From: Acanthosepion esculentum
Lineage: Eukaryota; Mollusca; Cephalopoda; Sepiida; Sepiidae
Direction of reading: 5' to 3'
Length of the DNA: 64,000 bases
Assembly (NCBI GenBank): GCA_964036315.1
Contig: OZ038517.1
Location: forward strand, 23,236,662-23,300,661
In this document: one piece after another, positions 55,292-64,000 of the stretch
How the letters are laid out: every line of letters starts with the position of its first letter
Position numbering within the stretch: the stretch's first letter is position 1
Translations under genes and position numbers: made by a program
Notes under the pieces: generated by a model
Told to the model about the DNA's origin: nothing
What the model saw: only the letters and a program-made list of their open reading frames with translations
Databases searched by the model: none

Positions 55292-55606
55292 GAGGAGGCA
55301 CAGTGACGTTATTGATAGCGGCTAGGACTGAGGAATCGGAGAGCCAAGTTCAAATTCCAGCCAAATCCATTACATTGACTTACGTGCTAATACCCTTGGG
55401 GAAGGTATGAATCTTCTTCTTCTCCCTCCCAGCTATGGATAAATAGCAGGACACACAGGGTTCTATAGCTTTGGATGGCAACTGGTCTACCACAGAAAGA
55501 AATGGCAATCTGCTGTCGGAAATAAAAAATCTGCCTCGTCTCTCATGTATCAAAAGATACATGATTGCCTAAGCGTGTATCACGCATGGCACATAACTGA
55601 CTGATA
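55292..55606 (+). mobile_element. tRNA-derived SINE, full length (copy A)
   Basis: Starts GAGGAGGCACAGTGACG, B box AAGTTCAAATTCCAG (55346-55360), core GGTATGAATC, ATGGATAAATAGCAGGAC and GGTTCTATAGCTTTGGATGG, then a 3' hairpin TCATGTATC-AAAA-GATACATGA and end CATGGCACATAACTGACTG. Polymerase III type internal promoter architecture. Confidence 0.88.
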
Positions 55607-55804
55607 TGTTGGAGGTATTTTTGCCGCACCATGTATTCGCAAGAAGACAAATAAAAGTAAAGACACCAGAAACTCTCCATAAAATCTATGCACGAAAGAA
55701 AAACAAAGGTAAAAATTCATGTAACGTTCGGGGAAGTCATAAAATGATGACAAAGCCAAGAAAAATAGGAAGGAAAATTGTAACAGGAAACTCTCTCTCT
55801 CTTT

Positions 55805-55809
<5 letters not shown>
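55607..55809. other. Spacer between two SINE copies
   Basis: Short non-coding segment ending in a CT run; nothing recognised. Confidence 0.4.
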
Positions 55810-55840
<31 letters not shown>

Positions 55841-55843
<3 letters not shown>

Positions 55844-56155
55844 GAGGCACTGTGGAGCAATGGATAGCAGGCTCGGATTGAGGAATCGGAGAGCCAAGTT
55901 CGAATTCCAGCCAAATCCATTACATTTACTTACGTGCTAATATTCTTGGGAAAGATATGAATCCTCTTCTTCTCCCCTGCCAATTGGGTAAATAGCAGGA
56001 CAGACCGGGTTCTATAGCCTTGGATGGCCACTGGTCTACTGCAGAAAGAAATGGCAACCTACTGCAGAAAAAAAAATCTGCCTCATCAGTCATGTATCAA
56101 AAGATACATCATTGCCTACACATGTATCACGCATAGCACACAACTGACTGACTCA
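55841..56155 (+). mobile_element. tRNA-derived SINE, full length (copy B)
   Basis: Begins GAGGAGGCACTGTGGAGCAA, B box AAGTTCGAATTCCAG (55897-55911), then the same core and 3' hairpin as copy A. Best-preserved tRNA-like head in the window. Preceded directly by a TA tract (55809-55840). Confidence 0.9.
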
Positions 56156-56169
56156 TTATCTTCACACAC

Positions 56170-56222
56170 TGTGTGTATGTATGTATGTATATATATATGT
56201 GTGTCTGTGTATGTATGTGTGT

Positions 56223-56300
<78 letters not shown>
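56170..56300. repeat. TA/GTAT microsatellite block
   Basis: TA tracts with GTGTCTGTGTATG interruptions. Confidence 0.95.
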
Positions 56301-56386
56301 AATTATTGGATTGGTGTATACGGAATAAATTCCAATAACCAACAAATACTATTCTTAAAAGAGTGCTCAATACAGAGTAGAGCAAA

Positions 56387-56520
56387 TATAATTATTTATT
56401 CGAAAATTATAACATAAATATGTTATAAATCACTACAAAAATTGACATTTTGTTTCAACACTTCTGGTGAATTATCTAGTGATGGTGTTGAACATATTTA
56501 TGTTATAATTTTCAAATAAA

Positions 56521-56528
<8 letters not shown>
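56387..56528. mobile_element. 142-bp inverted-repeat MITE
   Basis: Arms TATAATTATTTATTCGAAAA...AACATAAATATGTT and the matching right arm ending AAATAAATAATTATA, about 38 bp with one mismatch. The centre carries a second small pair, TCAACAC and GTGTTGA. Confidence 0.85.

Positions 56529-56563
<35 letters not shown>
56529..56563. repeat. TA microsatellite
   Basis: About 17 TA units directly after the MITE. Confidence 0.95.
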
Positions 56564-56569
<6 letters not shown>

Positions 56570-56571
<2 letters not shown>

Positions 56572-56915
56572 GAGATCTATCTGGAAAAGGTTGATTTGGG
56601 AACACTACAACAATTTTGCAGCAGAAGAGAATTGAGCATTCCAACAAAAAGCATGCCATTAGGAAGGGAGAAATAGAATCTGTCCCAGAGTTATTAGGAC
56701 ACCAAAACATTTGCAGTATTTGTGAAAAAGTTACCGTCTTGGTTTGGCCAGTCACATGAGATCACACCTGAGAGGTCAGGTGCAAACCCCTGTGAATGCA
56801 GCCCTGAAAGAAAGACCTGCAGGTTACTTGTGCAAGTTTAGTGACAATGTTTATAAGCCTGTTACATGGAACAAACATCACATGATTGCACACAGGAACA
56901 GGCAAGATTCCAACC
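56570..56915 (+). mobile_element. LINE C-terminal tail with two zinc fingers
   Basis: HQNICSICEKVTVLV in one frame, then a frameshift into GLASHMRSHLRGQVQTPVNA and GYLCKFSDNVYKPVTWNKHH with MIAHRNRQD (56744-56925): a pair of C2H2-type modules found at the C-terminus of some LINE RT proteins. Second Cys of the second finger is changed to Ser. Confidence 0.7.
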
Positions 56916-56934
56916 TAGGTTTGGTTTGGTTTGT

Positions 56935-57460
56935 TTTGTTTTACAGCATATCAACCTCAATGGGTGATTTAATGCTTACAAAATTTTCGTTGTTGGTAAT
57001 ATTTTTTTTCTCAAAATCTATTTCTGGTAATATTTTTTCCTTCAAAAATCTATTTCTGGTAAGAATTTTCCTTCGCTGGTAATATTTTTTTTTCAAAAAA
57101 TATATTGCTAGTAATATTTATTTTTCAAAAATGTAGTGCTAGTAATTTTTTTAGTAATTTTTTTTACAAAGTATTTATGGTATTAAAACCTATTTTTACA
57201 CTTTCATAGTGTTTTGACCCGATTTTGGGGGTTAATTATTTGCCCATAGCTGTGACCCTAACAAGTGGATCTGGGAACAACAGCAATTAAGAAGTGGTTC
57301 CACACACCTCAAAACCTCCTGATCAGAGGCCTTGCTGCTGGATGCAGTTTATCATCATACCCAGGACGGTCCAACATAGGTAACACAGACAAACCTTATG
57401 TTTGCCACATGTGTAAGAGAGATCATAAAGTTAAGCTGTTCTTAAGAATCACTAAAAGGC
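56935..57460 (+). mobile_element. Dispersed 0.4-kb repeat (copy 3 of 3)
   Basis: Starts TTTTACAGCATATCAACCTC, then repeated CTGGTAATATTTTTT blocks (57000-57150), TTTGCCCATAGCTGTGACCC, AACAACAGCAATTAAGAAG and CATCATACCCAGGACGG. Downstream one frame reads GNTDKPYVCHMCKRDHK, a CxxC motif, so the family is probably the 3' part of a zinc-finger LINE. Confidence 0.7.
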
Positions 57461-57544
57461 TGGGTAAAAATGATGGAAATAATAAAATTCTTAATGAAAA
57501 ACACAAAAATGCTTACCAGTGCTCATTTTACAAATTTTTGCAGT

Positions 57545-57986
57545 TGTCATTGCATATTTTTTACCAGAGCTCATATTGCAATTTTCATTGTTATTATTGC
57601 TTTTCTCTGACACTCCTTATTACTGGTTCCCATATTGTATTCATTTCTATACTTGGTCAGCTCAGGGAATTTTTGTGGCTTAGCATATGTGCTGATTCCT
57701 TAAGTTTACGAATTTTCTAATGATATTCTTTGTCTATGATTTCAACCTGATCCCACAGAGGGCAGTGATCTCCCTTTGCTCTCCATATGTGGTTAGCCAC
57801 GCCTGATTTTTCCACTTCCCCTTGTGTTACAGCTTTTTGGTGTTCTTGAAGACTTACCTTAAGGGGGCGGCCTATCTCCTCTTTATACTTCTTTCCACAG
57901 CTGCACAGGATGGCATACACACAGTCTTTAGCCATGTTCTCCTCTATGGGTGGTCTTACTAGGGAGAGGTATCTGCAAAGTGTCAT
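57545..57986 (-). pseudogene. Penelope GIY-YIG endonuclease relic
   Basis: Minus strand frame (57717-57986) with IEENMAKDCVYAILCSCGKK, YKEEIGRPLKVSLQEHQKAV and SGVANHIWRAKGDHCPLWDQ, continuing in another frame with KESAHMLSHKNSL. Closely related to 14839-15228. The RT part is missing. Confidence 0.88.
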
Positions 57987-58160
57987 CCAGCTTTTGAAGA
58001 TTGTCCTGATGTAGAACTAGAACAGTCTACCCCAGAAGACTGGAGTGTACAACAGCTGAAACGTTGTGATAAATATGGCAACAAAGATGAGGATGATCTG
58101 AACAATGTAAATAGTATACATGATACTTCATCTCAGAAATATGGACAGATACTAAAGGTA
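57987..58160 (+). mobile_element. Penelope-like terminal repeat, decayed hammerhead
   Basis: GAACTAGAACAGTCTACCCC, AGAAGACTGGAGTGTACAAC, AGCTGAAACGTTGTGATAAA, GGCAACAAAGATGAGGATG. The GAAACGTTGTG half of the hammerhead core survives; the CTGA half is eroded (CAGAAGA). Orientation is opposite to the adjacent endonuclease relic. Confidence 0.75.
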
Positions 58161-58210
58161 TCCTTGAATATGTGTGGCCAGCTATTATATATATATATAT
58201 ATACATATAT

Positions 58211-58318
58211 TAGTATATATGGTATTTATTGGGCTCTGGAGTGTTTGAAATATATATATATATATATATATATATATTTCAAACACACTAAAGCCCAATA
58301 AATACCATATGTACTAAG
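58211..58318. mobile_element. Inverted repeat flanking a TA microsatellite
   Basis: Arms TAGTATATATGGTATTTATT GGGCTCTGGAGTGTTTGAAA and TTTCAAACACACTAAAGCCC AATAAATACCATATGTACTA, about 42 bp with a few mismatches; the TA tract (58249-58276) forms the loop. Confidence 0.88.
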
Positions 58319-58504
58319 GTATAACCCAACTTCATGCATAGTGTGACTCCTGAACAGCATGAATTTTAACTCCAAAAATGAACATCTATATAGTGGAACC
58401 AGTCATTGAAAATCCATGATTTTTTACCCTTTCAAAAAAATTACCAGTGCATAATGTGACCCCACACCTGTGTACAAAAAGAACTGATCATAAAAATTCA
58501 CACT

Positions 58505-58660
58505 ATTCTTGAATATATACAGTCAGGATCAATAACATTGCAGACCCTTGTTTGGATTTTGTCAAGAATCTTGTGATATATACCAGGAGAACATGAACAA
58601 ATGTGGCAGGAATATTCAATGCATGGACTAATGCTAGATTTATAAATGTGCAAGATGAAT
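58505..58660 (-). mobile_element. LINE reverse transcriptase C-terminal fragment
   Basis: Minus strand: KILDKIQTRVCNVIDPD, the same block that opens the LINE copy at 682-1750 (EILDKIQKR...NVIDLDQT). Confidence 0.6.
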
Positions 58661-58778
58661 TCTGGAGAGAAAAATGGTTATTTCTCTGAGATAAATACAG
58701 TAAGGGTTGACCTTTAGTTTAATTGGTGGAAGATATATATATATATATTCAGATATAAAATAATATATTTGTAAAAAG

Positions 58779-59305
58779 AACAATAGGAATAAAGACAATA
58801 GGAATAAAAACAAAAGGAATAAAGACAACAAGAATAAAGACAACAGGTATAGAATTAAAAGAAATAAAGACAAAAGGAAAAAAAACAATAGGAAAGAAAA
58901 CAATAGGTATAAAAACAAGAGGAATAAAGACAATAAGAATAAAGACAAAAAGGAAAAGACAATAGGATTAAAGACAACATGTATAAAGACAATAGGAATA
59001 AAGACAATGAGAATAAAGACAATGGGAATAAAGACAAAAGGAATAAAGACAATAAGAATAAAGACAAAAGGAATAAAGGGAACAAGAATAAAGACAACAG
59101 GTATAAAATTAAAAGAAATAAAGACAAAAGGAATAAAGATGAAAAGAATTAAGAGAAAAGGAATAAAAACAATAGGAAAGAAAACAATAGGTATAGAGAC
59201 AAGAGGAATAAGGACAATAGGTATAAAGACAAGAGGAGTAAAGACAATAAGAATAAAGACAATAAGAATAAAGACAATAGGAATAAAGACAAGAGGAATA
59301 ACCTG
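58779..59305 (+). repeat. 15-bp degenerate minisatellite, block 1
   Basis: Unit close to AATAAAGACAATAGG with many A/G and spacing variants; frames read IKTIG-type repeats on plus and Leu/Ser-rich repeats on minus. About 35 units. Confidence 0.92.
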
Positions 59306-60110
59306 TAGAATTAGATTTTTACATTCTCTGTTTTAAACCTGTTAAAAGAGGATCACAGCTAATCATTGTCAGTTTGTGCTGAACCCATTAAAATCGACTC
59401 CAGAGTTCAGTACGAAACAATGCTTTCTGAATGGTCCATAAATAATAATGTCATGTTTCTGCCTACGTCTGCACAGTTGACCTTGAGTTGACTTGTTCAG
59501 AGTTCAACAAGCTAAAAAAATGTAAATGTTCTCGAGCCTCCCACGTGATCAAGAAAATTCATAAATATGAAACTTCGACACGACTAAGTCAATGAGTCTT
59601 TAAAATAATCAACTCATCACACGAATCCATGAAACCCAACTTCCTCGCTAAAAATGAATTTTTATTAACATCAACCCGACTTGTGGAGTTCAATTTCTTT
59701 TCAACATCAACTCATCTAGTGACCAATTCAACCAAGACAAGATTCAGAAACCAACTCACTCAATATCTAAACAACATAAAGGAAATCCTTACTATTATCG
59801 GTCAAAGCGAGACAACTCTACAGTAAGTCATGCAATCAATTTCACCATCAACATAAACTGTTTGATTGCTTACCAGATCTATAGCAGAACACCTTTTATA
59901 TTACCCTTGATCACACAACCAAGAACTCTATAGTGTCTTAAACAACTTTGTTATATCGTGTATACTTGTTGTTATATAAAAATACTTTCTGTTAAAATAG
60001 CTGCCTATTTGAATATTTCTCTTGTTGTTGTTGTCTTTGTTGCATTTGATTTAGTAAAAATAGTAGAGGGTTAGTTTAATTTGTATTTGTCACAGATAAA
60101 GATTGGCTAA
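59306..60110. other. Non-coding stretch
   Basis: No family recognised. Several small ORFs without domains. Confidence 0.4.
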
Positions 60111-60120
60111 CCTACGACAA

Positions 60121-60362
60121 ATGACAATAAGAATAAAATCAAAAGGAATAAAGGCAAAAGAAATAAAGACAATAGGTATAAAGACAAGAGAAATAAAGAC
60201 AATAGGAATAAAGACAATAAAAATAAAAACAATAAGTATAAAGACAAAAGGAATAAGGATGACAGGTATAAAGATAATAGGTATAAAGAAAAAAGGAATA
60301 AAAACAAGAGGAATAAAGACAATAGATATAAAGTCAAAAGGAATAAAGACAATAATAATATG
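60121..60362 (+). repeat. 15-bp degenerate minisatellite, block 2
   Basis: Same AATAAAGACAATAGG-like unit as 58779-59305, about 16 units, same orientation, 0.8 kb further on. Confidence 0.92.
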
Positions 60363-60489
60363 AATCTATTTTCAGGGTGTATGATGTAATTTGTTTAGTC
60401 TTGAAAAATGTTGCGCCATCCGTGATTGCATCAGATTTTCATCACACCCAAACACTTTTGTCTTGACTATTGATTAGTTGTCCTACAGC

Positions 60490-60725
60490 CATTTTCTGCA
60501 ATGAATATTACTCCAAGGAAGCGTATGAAAATTGTAACACTGCAGGAACACACTGGCAAATCTTACCAGTGAGCAAATCAAAGTTCTATAGACTGGCACA
60601 GAAATTCTCATGATTTAAATCCAATCGAGAATTTGGTCAATCTGCAAGCAACAACTTCATGGAATGGGCGTACAAAGTACTAACATGTGAACTGGGTCCT
60701 GTTTCATTGGAAAAATATGAAAAAG
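60490..60725 (+). mobile_element. Internally deleted Tc1-like transposase
   Basis: MNITPRKRMKIVTLQEHTGK (helix-turn-helix start) is joined after about 40 bp to SIDWHRNSHDLNPIENLVNL, the block just before the last catalytic residue. The whole centre of the transposase is missing. Confidence 0.7.
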
Positions 60726-61425
60726 TAAATAATGACGGAATTATTCATTTTGTTTCAATCAATTTGCATAATTGTGTATATATCAATCAAGAGAAAAAGG
60801 TTGTTAGCACTACAGAATTTTATTATGGCAATAAAGATAGACATAATTAAAAAATAGTCAAGTTCAGAAAAATCACTGCTGCTGCAGCTGGTATGAAAAA
60901 TAAGGGGAGAAAAAATTTTGTAATGAACAAGTTTTAGACATATTCATCAATGTTTGACTGAGTGAAATCAATAAAATTCATGGTCACACCAATTAAAAGA
61001 ACTCAGAAATAGAAAGAAAATAGACCCCTCTCAGTTGTCAGGGGTCAGCTATCATGGAACATTTTATAAAAAATCGAGGTTGTGCTTCTTTCTTCAATAT
61101 AGACTTGTTTTTGGACCTGTGCAATTTACATTCTAGCTTAAAACAAGCATCCCAAAGGAGTGATTGTGTGAACTTAATGTGATCTGTTTAGGAACAAGTG
61201 CAACTATCTCAATATATTATTGAGGCAGGGGTATTTTCTTTGTATTTCTTTGTTCATTTTTTTTAATCAGTGTGCACAAGAATTATACTGATTTACATTG
61301 ATCGAGCTCTGATGAATGAGGTGTGAAAACTGGTTAGCTCATTCCATTTTTTTTCTCTCCTTTATTTATTTTTTCTCTCTGTGCATCTAAAAAAAATTGT
61401 GTTTTGATTTCTTATAACAGCTGTA
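60726..61425. other. Non-coding stretch
   Basis: Nothing recognised. Confidence 0.4.
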
Positions 61426-61480
61426 GTAGTTGTGATCTTTCTGTATTTGACTTCTTAATTAAGTTCATCTTTATTGCCAC

Positions 61481-61537
<57 letters not shown>

Positions 61538-61630
61538 CTCTCTCTCTATATATATATATATGTGTATATATATATATAGTTGTGATCTTTCTGTATTTGA
61601 CTTCTTAATTATGTCCATCTTTATTGCCAC

Positions 61631-61696
<66 letters not shown>

Positions 61697-61702
61697 GTTG
61701 TG

Positions 61703-61760
<58 letters not shown>
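61426..61760. repeat. Tandem duplication of a TA/CT-bearing cassette
   Basis: The 61-bp segment AGTTGTGATCTTTCTGTATT...TTATTGCCACATTATA occurs at 61428 and 61578 and begins a third time at 61695, each followed by TA tracts and CGCTCTCTCT; ends in a GA tract (61730-61766). Confidence 0.93.
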
Positions 61761-61767
<7 letters not shown>

Positions 61768-61768
<1 letters not shown>

Positions 61769-62010
61769 CGATGGGTAAACTGTTGCCATTTTATAGTAGG
61801 GTTAGTTGATTACAGTCTGTGAGAAAAAGAGCACGATGATGTAATTCACTGTGCCATAAATTATGAAATGGCATGCAGTACTGCTCGGCATTCATGCCAG
61901 AAGCTTCAATATGAACATTTCAGAGTGTTTGGGTGTCAATATGAGGAGAGTATTTGGAAAGTGTTGGATGAGTTTAATGGTGATTACAAACGTATGACAG
62001 TTCAGATATT
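61768..62010 (+). mobile_element. mariner-like transposon, 5' half (second copy of the 39-kb family)
   Basis: Starts with GCGATGGGTAAACTGTTGCC (compare GCAATGGGTAAATTAGCAC at 39088), then GTCTGTGAGAAAAAGAGCAC, TTCATGCCAGAAGCTTC and GAGTTTAATGGTGATTACAA, colinear with 39170-39370. Truncated after the helix-turn-helix part. Confidence 0.85.
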
Positions 62011-62480
62011 CCAGGTGAGTCAAGAGTCGAGCTTGAGGAGAATTAAGAGGCAAAGCATTCAGCTTCATCAGCAGAGGATGATAATACTTCCTGATGTTAT
62101 TGGTCTGGAGGGGTCAATCCCAGCATGCAGCACCTTTGGAAAATGTCTGAAAGCCATACCATGGGTTGACCCCAGCTTTGTGAGTGAAATTGAGTAGACA
62201 GGACCCTTGGGTGCTGTCGCTAGCTGTGCTAGCATGAAGTCACAAGTCATCGTGGCTGAGGGCTTGAGCGTGCTGGCCTGGTTCAGATTGTTGATTATGC
62301 TAGATAACATGCTCTTTCCCAGAAACTGTAACTAAGGTCTGCTGAATAAACCACAAGTGGGCTCTGTGGGTGTTGAATAAACACAAATGTGCCTGAGCAA
62401 GCGTCTGCAATAGGGATTGGCTAGCTTCCCTAGTAGACAGGTATCTTTGAATACAAGTGGCCAACTATACATAAAATTCA
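62011..62480 (+). mobile_element. SINE-like composite remnant
   Basis: Ends with GGGCTCTGTGGGTGTTGAAT...GGGATTGGCTAGCTTCCC, the 3' block shared with 43140-43262. Upstream 62190-62300 holds CCCAGCATGCAGCACCTTT, like GATCCCAGCGTGCGGCACTT at 63230. Probably nested pieces of the tRNA-like SINE family. Confidence 0.55.
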
Positions 62481-62589
62481 CTGCTAATTATTTATGGTTA
62501 ATTTGTTTAAATAATGCACTGACTATTGTTTGTATTGTAGTGGCTCCCGATAAAAATAAAATATATAAACAAAAAAATAAAAAGAATTC

Positions 62590-62633
62590 AAATTAAAATA
62601 AGGCATTTGCACTGTCATTTAAAACTCTTATCA

Positions 62634-62672
<39 letters not shown>

Positions 62673-63625
62673 AATAGTTCTCTCAACAAACAAGATGACA
62701 ACCCTCAAATAAAAAGAAGATGAAGAAAAGACTGAACCCTCCAAAAACTGCTGGAAGTTTGCAGGCTCGGAGCCTATGTATTTGTGACTAAAAAATAAGT
62801 CAGGGAGGCTCCCCGCATAACTTCCATTATAAAAGAAATGAAAAGACAAAGATAGGCTGCAATTTGGGAAAAAAAGCAACGAATGAAACAAGCTAATCGA
62901 AAAAAAGAACAGATGGAAGTTTCAAACCAAGAAGCTAATACAAAATATATAAAGAAAAATAAAAGGAATTAAAATTAAGGCATTTGTACTGTCCTTTAAA
63001 ACCCTTATCTCTTTCTTTTTTTCTCTCCCTCCCTCTCTTTCTCTTTCTCTCTCTCTCTCTCTCCCTCTCTCACTCACTCTTTTGTTATAAAAAAAATTTT
63101 CCAGACTGCTACCAATATAGCAGTATTGGGTGCGTGGCAGAGTGGTTAGAACGTTCGCTTTTGAACACAGGTTCGAATCTCACCTTGGTTGATTTGTCAG
63201 GAAGGTGACTTCTTGATGTTAGTGGTGACGATCCCAGCGTGCGGCACTTTTAGTATTGCGGTATAAAATTAAAATAAGGCATTTGTAATGTCTTTTAAAA
63301 CCCCCTCTCTCTCTCTCTCTTTCAATACTTCTCTCAACAGACAAGATGGCAACCGTCAAATAAAAAGAAAATGAAGAAAAGACTGAACCCTCCAAAAAAT
63401 GCTGGAAGTTTGCAGGCTCAGAGCCTATGTATTTGTGACTAAAAAATAAGTCAGGGAGGCTTCACGCATAACTTCCATTATAAAAGAAATAAAAAGACAA
63501 AGAAAGGGTGCAATTTGGAAAAAAAAGCAATGAATAGAACAAGCTAATCGAGAAAAAAGATGGAAGTTTCAAAACAAGAAGCCAATACAAAATATATAAA
63601 CAAAACTAAGCAGAATTCAAATTAA
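62590..63625. repeat. Segmental duplication, about 0.37 kb, two copies plus junction
   Basis: 62597-62970 and 63266-63615 share AAATTAAAATAAGGCATTTG, a CT tract, CAACAAACAAGATGACAACC, CTGGAAGTTTGCAGGCTC, TAAGTCAGGGAGGCT and CAAGCTAATCGA in order at high identity. A third partial start (TAAGGCATTTGTACTGTCC) is at 62972. A SINE lies between them. Confidence 0.9.
63127..63262 (+). mobile_element. tRNA-like SINE with intact A and B boxes
   Basis: Head GGGTGCGTGGCAGAGTGG contains an A box TGGCAGAGTGG (63135-63145); B box GGTTCGAATCTC at 63170-63181, 24 bp later; then a SINE body ending CCCAGCGTGCGGCACTTTTAG. The tRNA-like part does not fold as a full cloverleaf and has no run of T as terminator, so it is called a SINE rather than a tRNA gene. 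Confidence 0.8.
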
Positions 63626-63639
63626 AATAAAATGTCCTT

Positions 63640-64000
63640 TAAAACCCTTATCGCTTTTTTCTCTCTTTCTCTAAACTTCTTATATTATAATGAGTCCATT
63701 ATTTCTCCTAAGCCGTGTTCCGCCATCCATTTACTCAAACTCATTAAGTATGTTACACATTGTTTTTCTCTGTCTCTCTGCCCTGTGAGTATCAGATTTT
63801 CCAAGCCTTCCTTCCTCATTATATAAACCTCAACTGTCACTTCCTCGTGTTAAGCATTAGTTTCCTTTTTGTTTCCATTTTATTGTTACTCATATGTTCA
63901 GTCCATGGTATCTTCAGCATTCTCCTGTAGAACCACATTTCTGTTGCTTCAAGTCTCCTCTTCATCTCTGAGGAGATCATCCAGCACTCACTGCCATACA
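63640..64000 (-). mobile_element. LINE ORF2 C-terminal region (RTE-like), runs off the window
   Basis: Minus strand from 64000: GSECWMISSEMKRRLEATEM, WFYRRMLKIPWTEHMSN, then a decayed continuation with MRKEGLENLILTGQ and MADFG; colinear with 33640-33860 and 36600-36800. Confidence 0.82.

Noticed and set aside
58640..60352. Leu/Ser-rich and IKTIG-repeat ORFs
   Set aside because: Products of the 15-bp minisatellite blocks.
63127..63200. Functional tRNA gene
   Set aside because: A and B boxes are present, but no full cloverleaf or terminator; the downstream body is shared with other SINE copies.

Overview
The window looks like animal nuclear DNA from a large, AT-rich, repeat-loaded genome. The mix of elements (Penelope-like retroelements with hammerhead-type motifs, tRNA- and 5S-derived SINEs, several LINE families, Tc1/mariner relics and hundreds of bases of TA dinucleotides) together with an asparagine-rich Mondo exon suggests a mollusc, most likely a cephalopod such as an octopus. 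That assignment is inference; no marker gene fixes it.

Only one host coding exon can be supported: on the minus strand at 49129-49814, the first coding exon of a Mondo-family (MondoA/ChREBP, MLXIP/MLXIPL-like) glucose-responsive transcription factor. It starts at an ATG directly preceded by an in-frame stop and ends at a clean GTGAGT splice donor. Its 5' UTR and a plausible promoter (CCAAT and YY1-like sites) lie at 49815-50290. The second exon is not visible, so 1-49128 is read as part of a very long first intron and 50300-64000 as upstream intergenic DNA. No other host gene, tRNA gene, rRNA gene or CRISPR array could be supported.

Layout. 0-8 kb: LINE 3' ends, one carrying an 18-copy 36-bp minisatellite grown from its own C-terminal coding sequence; Penelope terminal-repeat relics; SINEs; CA/TG/TA microsatellites. 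8.6-10.4 kb: a Penelope RT copy split by a 0.75-kb insertion. 10.8-11.3 kb: a member of a 0.4-kb repeat family. 12.8-14.2 kb: broken Ty3/gypsy pol. 14.4-16.1 kb: a second, better preserved Penelope-like element (RT plus GIY-YIG). 16.1-19.0 kb: an AT-rich stretch poor in recognisable coding repeats but with several hairpins, including a near-canonical hammerhead ribozyme. 19-25 kb: LINE ends, an 80-bp MADE1-like mariner MITE, a 5S-headed SINE. 26.5-27.4 kb: a 0.9-kb foldback. 27.5-36 kb: SINEs, a second MADE1-like MITE, a zinc-finger LINE tail, a solo LTR with target duplication, Tc1 relics, LINE RT fragments. 36-45.4 kb: further LINE, MITE and mariner relics, a palindromic pair of Penelope terminal repeats and a second 5S-headed SINE. 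45.4-49.1 kb: quiet intron. 50.3-62 kb: extreme TA-repeat territory with hairpins, two near-identical SINEs, LINE and Penelope fragments. 62-64 kb: a mariner half, a duplicated 0.35-kb segment, a tRNA-like SINE and a LINE end.

The elements do not form a pathway. The window is a catalogue of transposon insertion and decay around one regulatory gene. The points most worth follow-up are the hammerhead motifs, the 5S/tRNA composite SINE, the LINE-born minisatellite, the MADE1-like MITEs and the perfect 37-bp palindrome.
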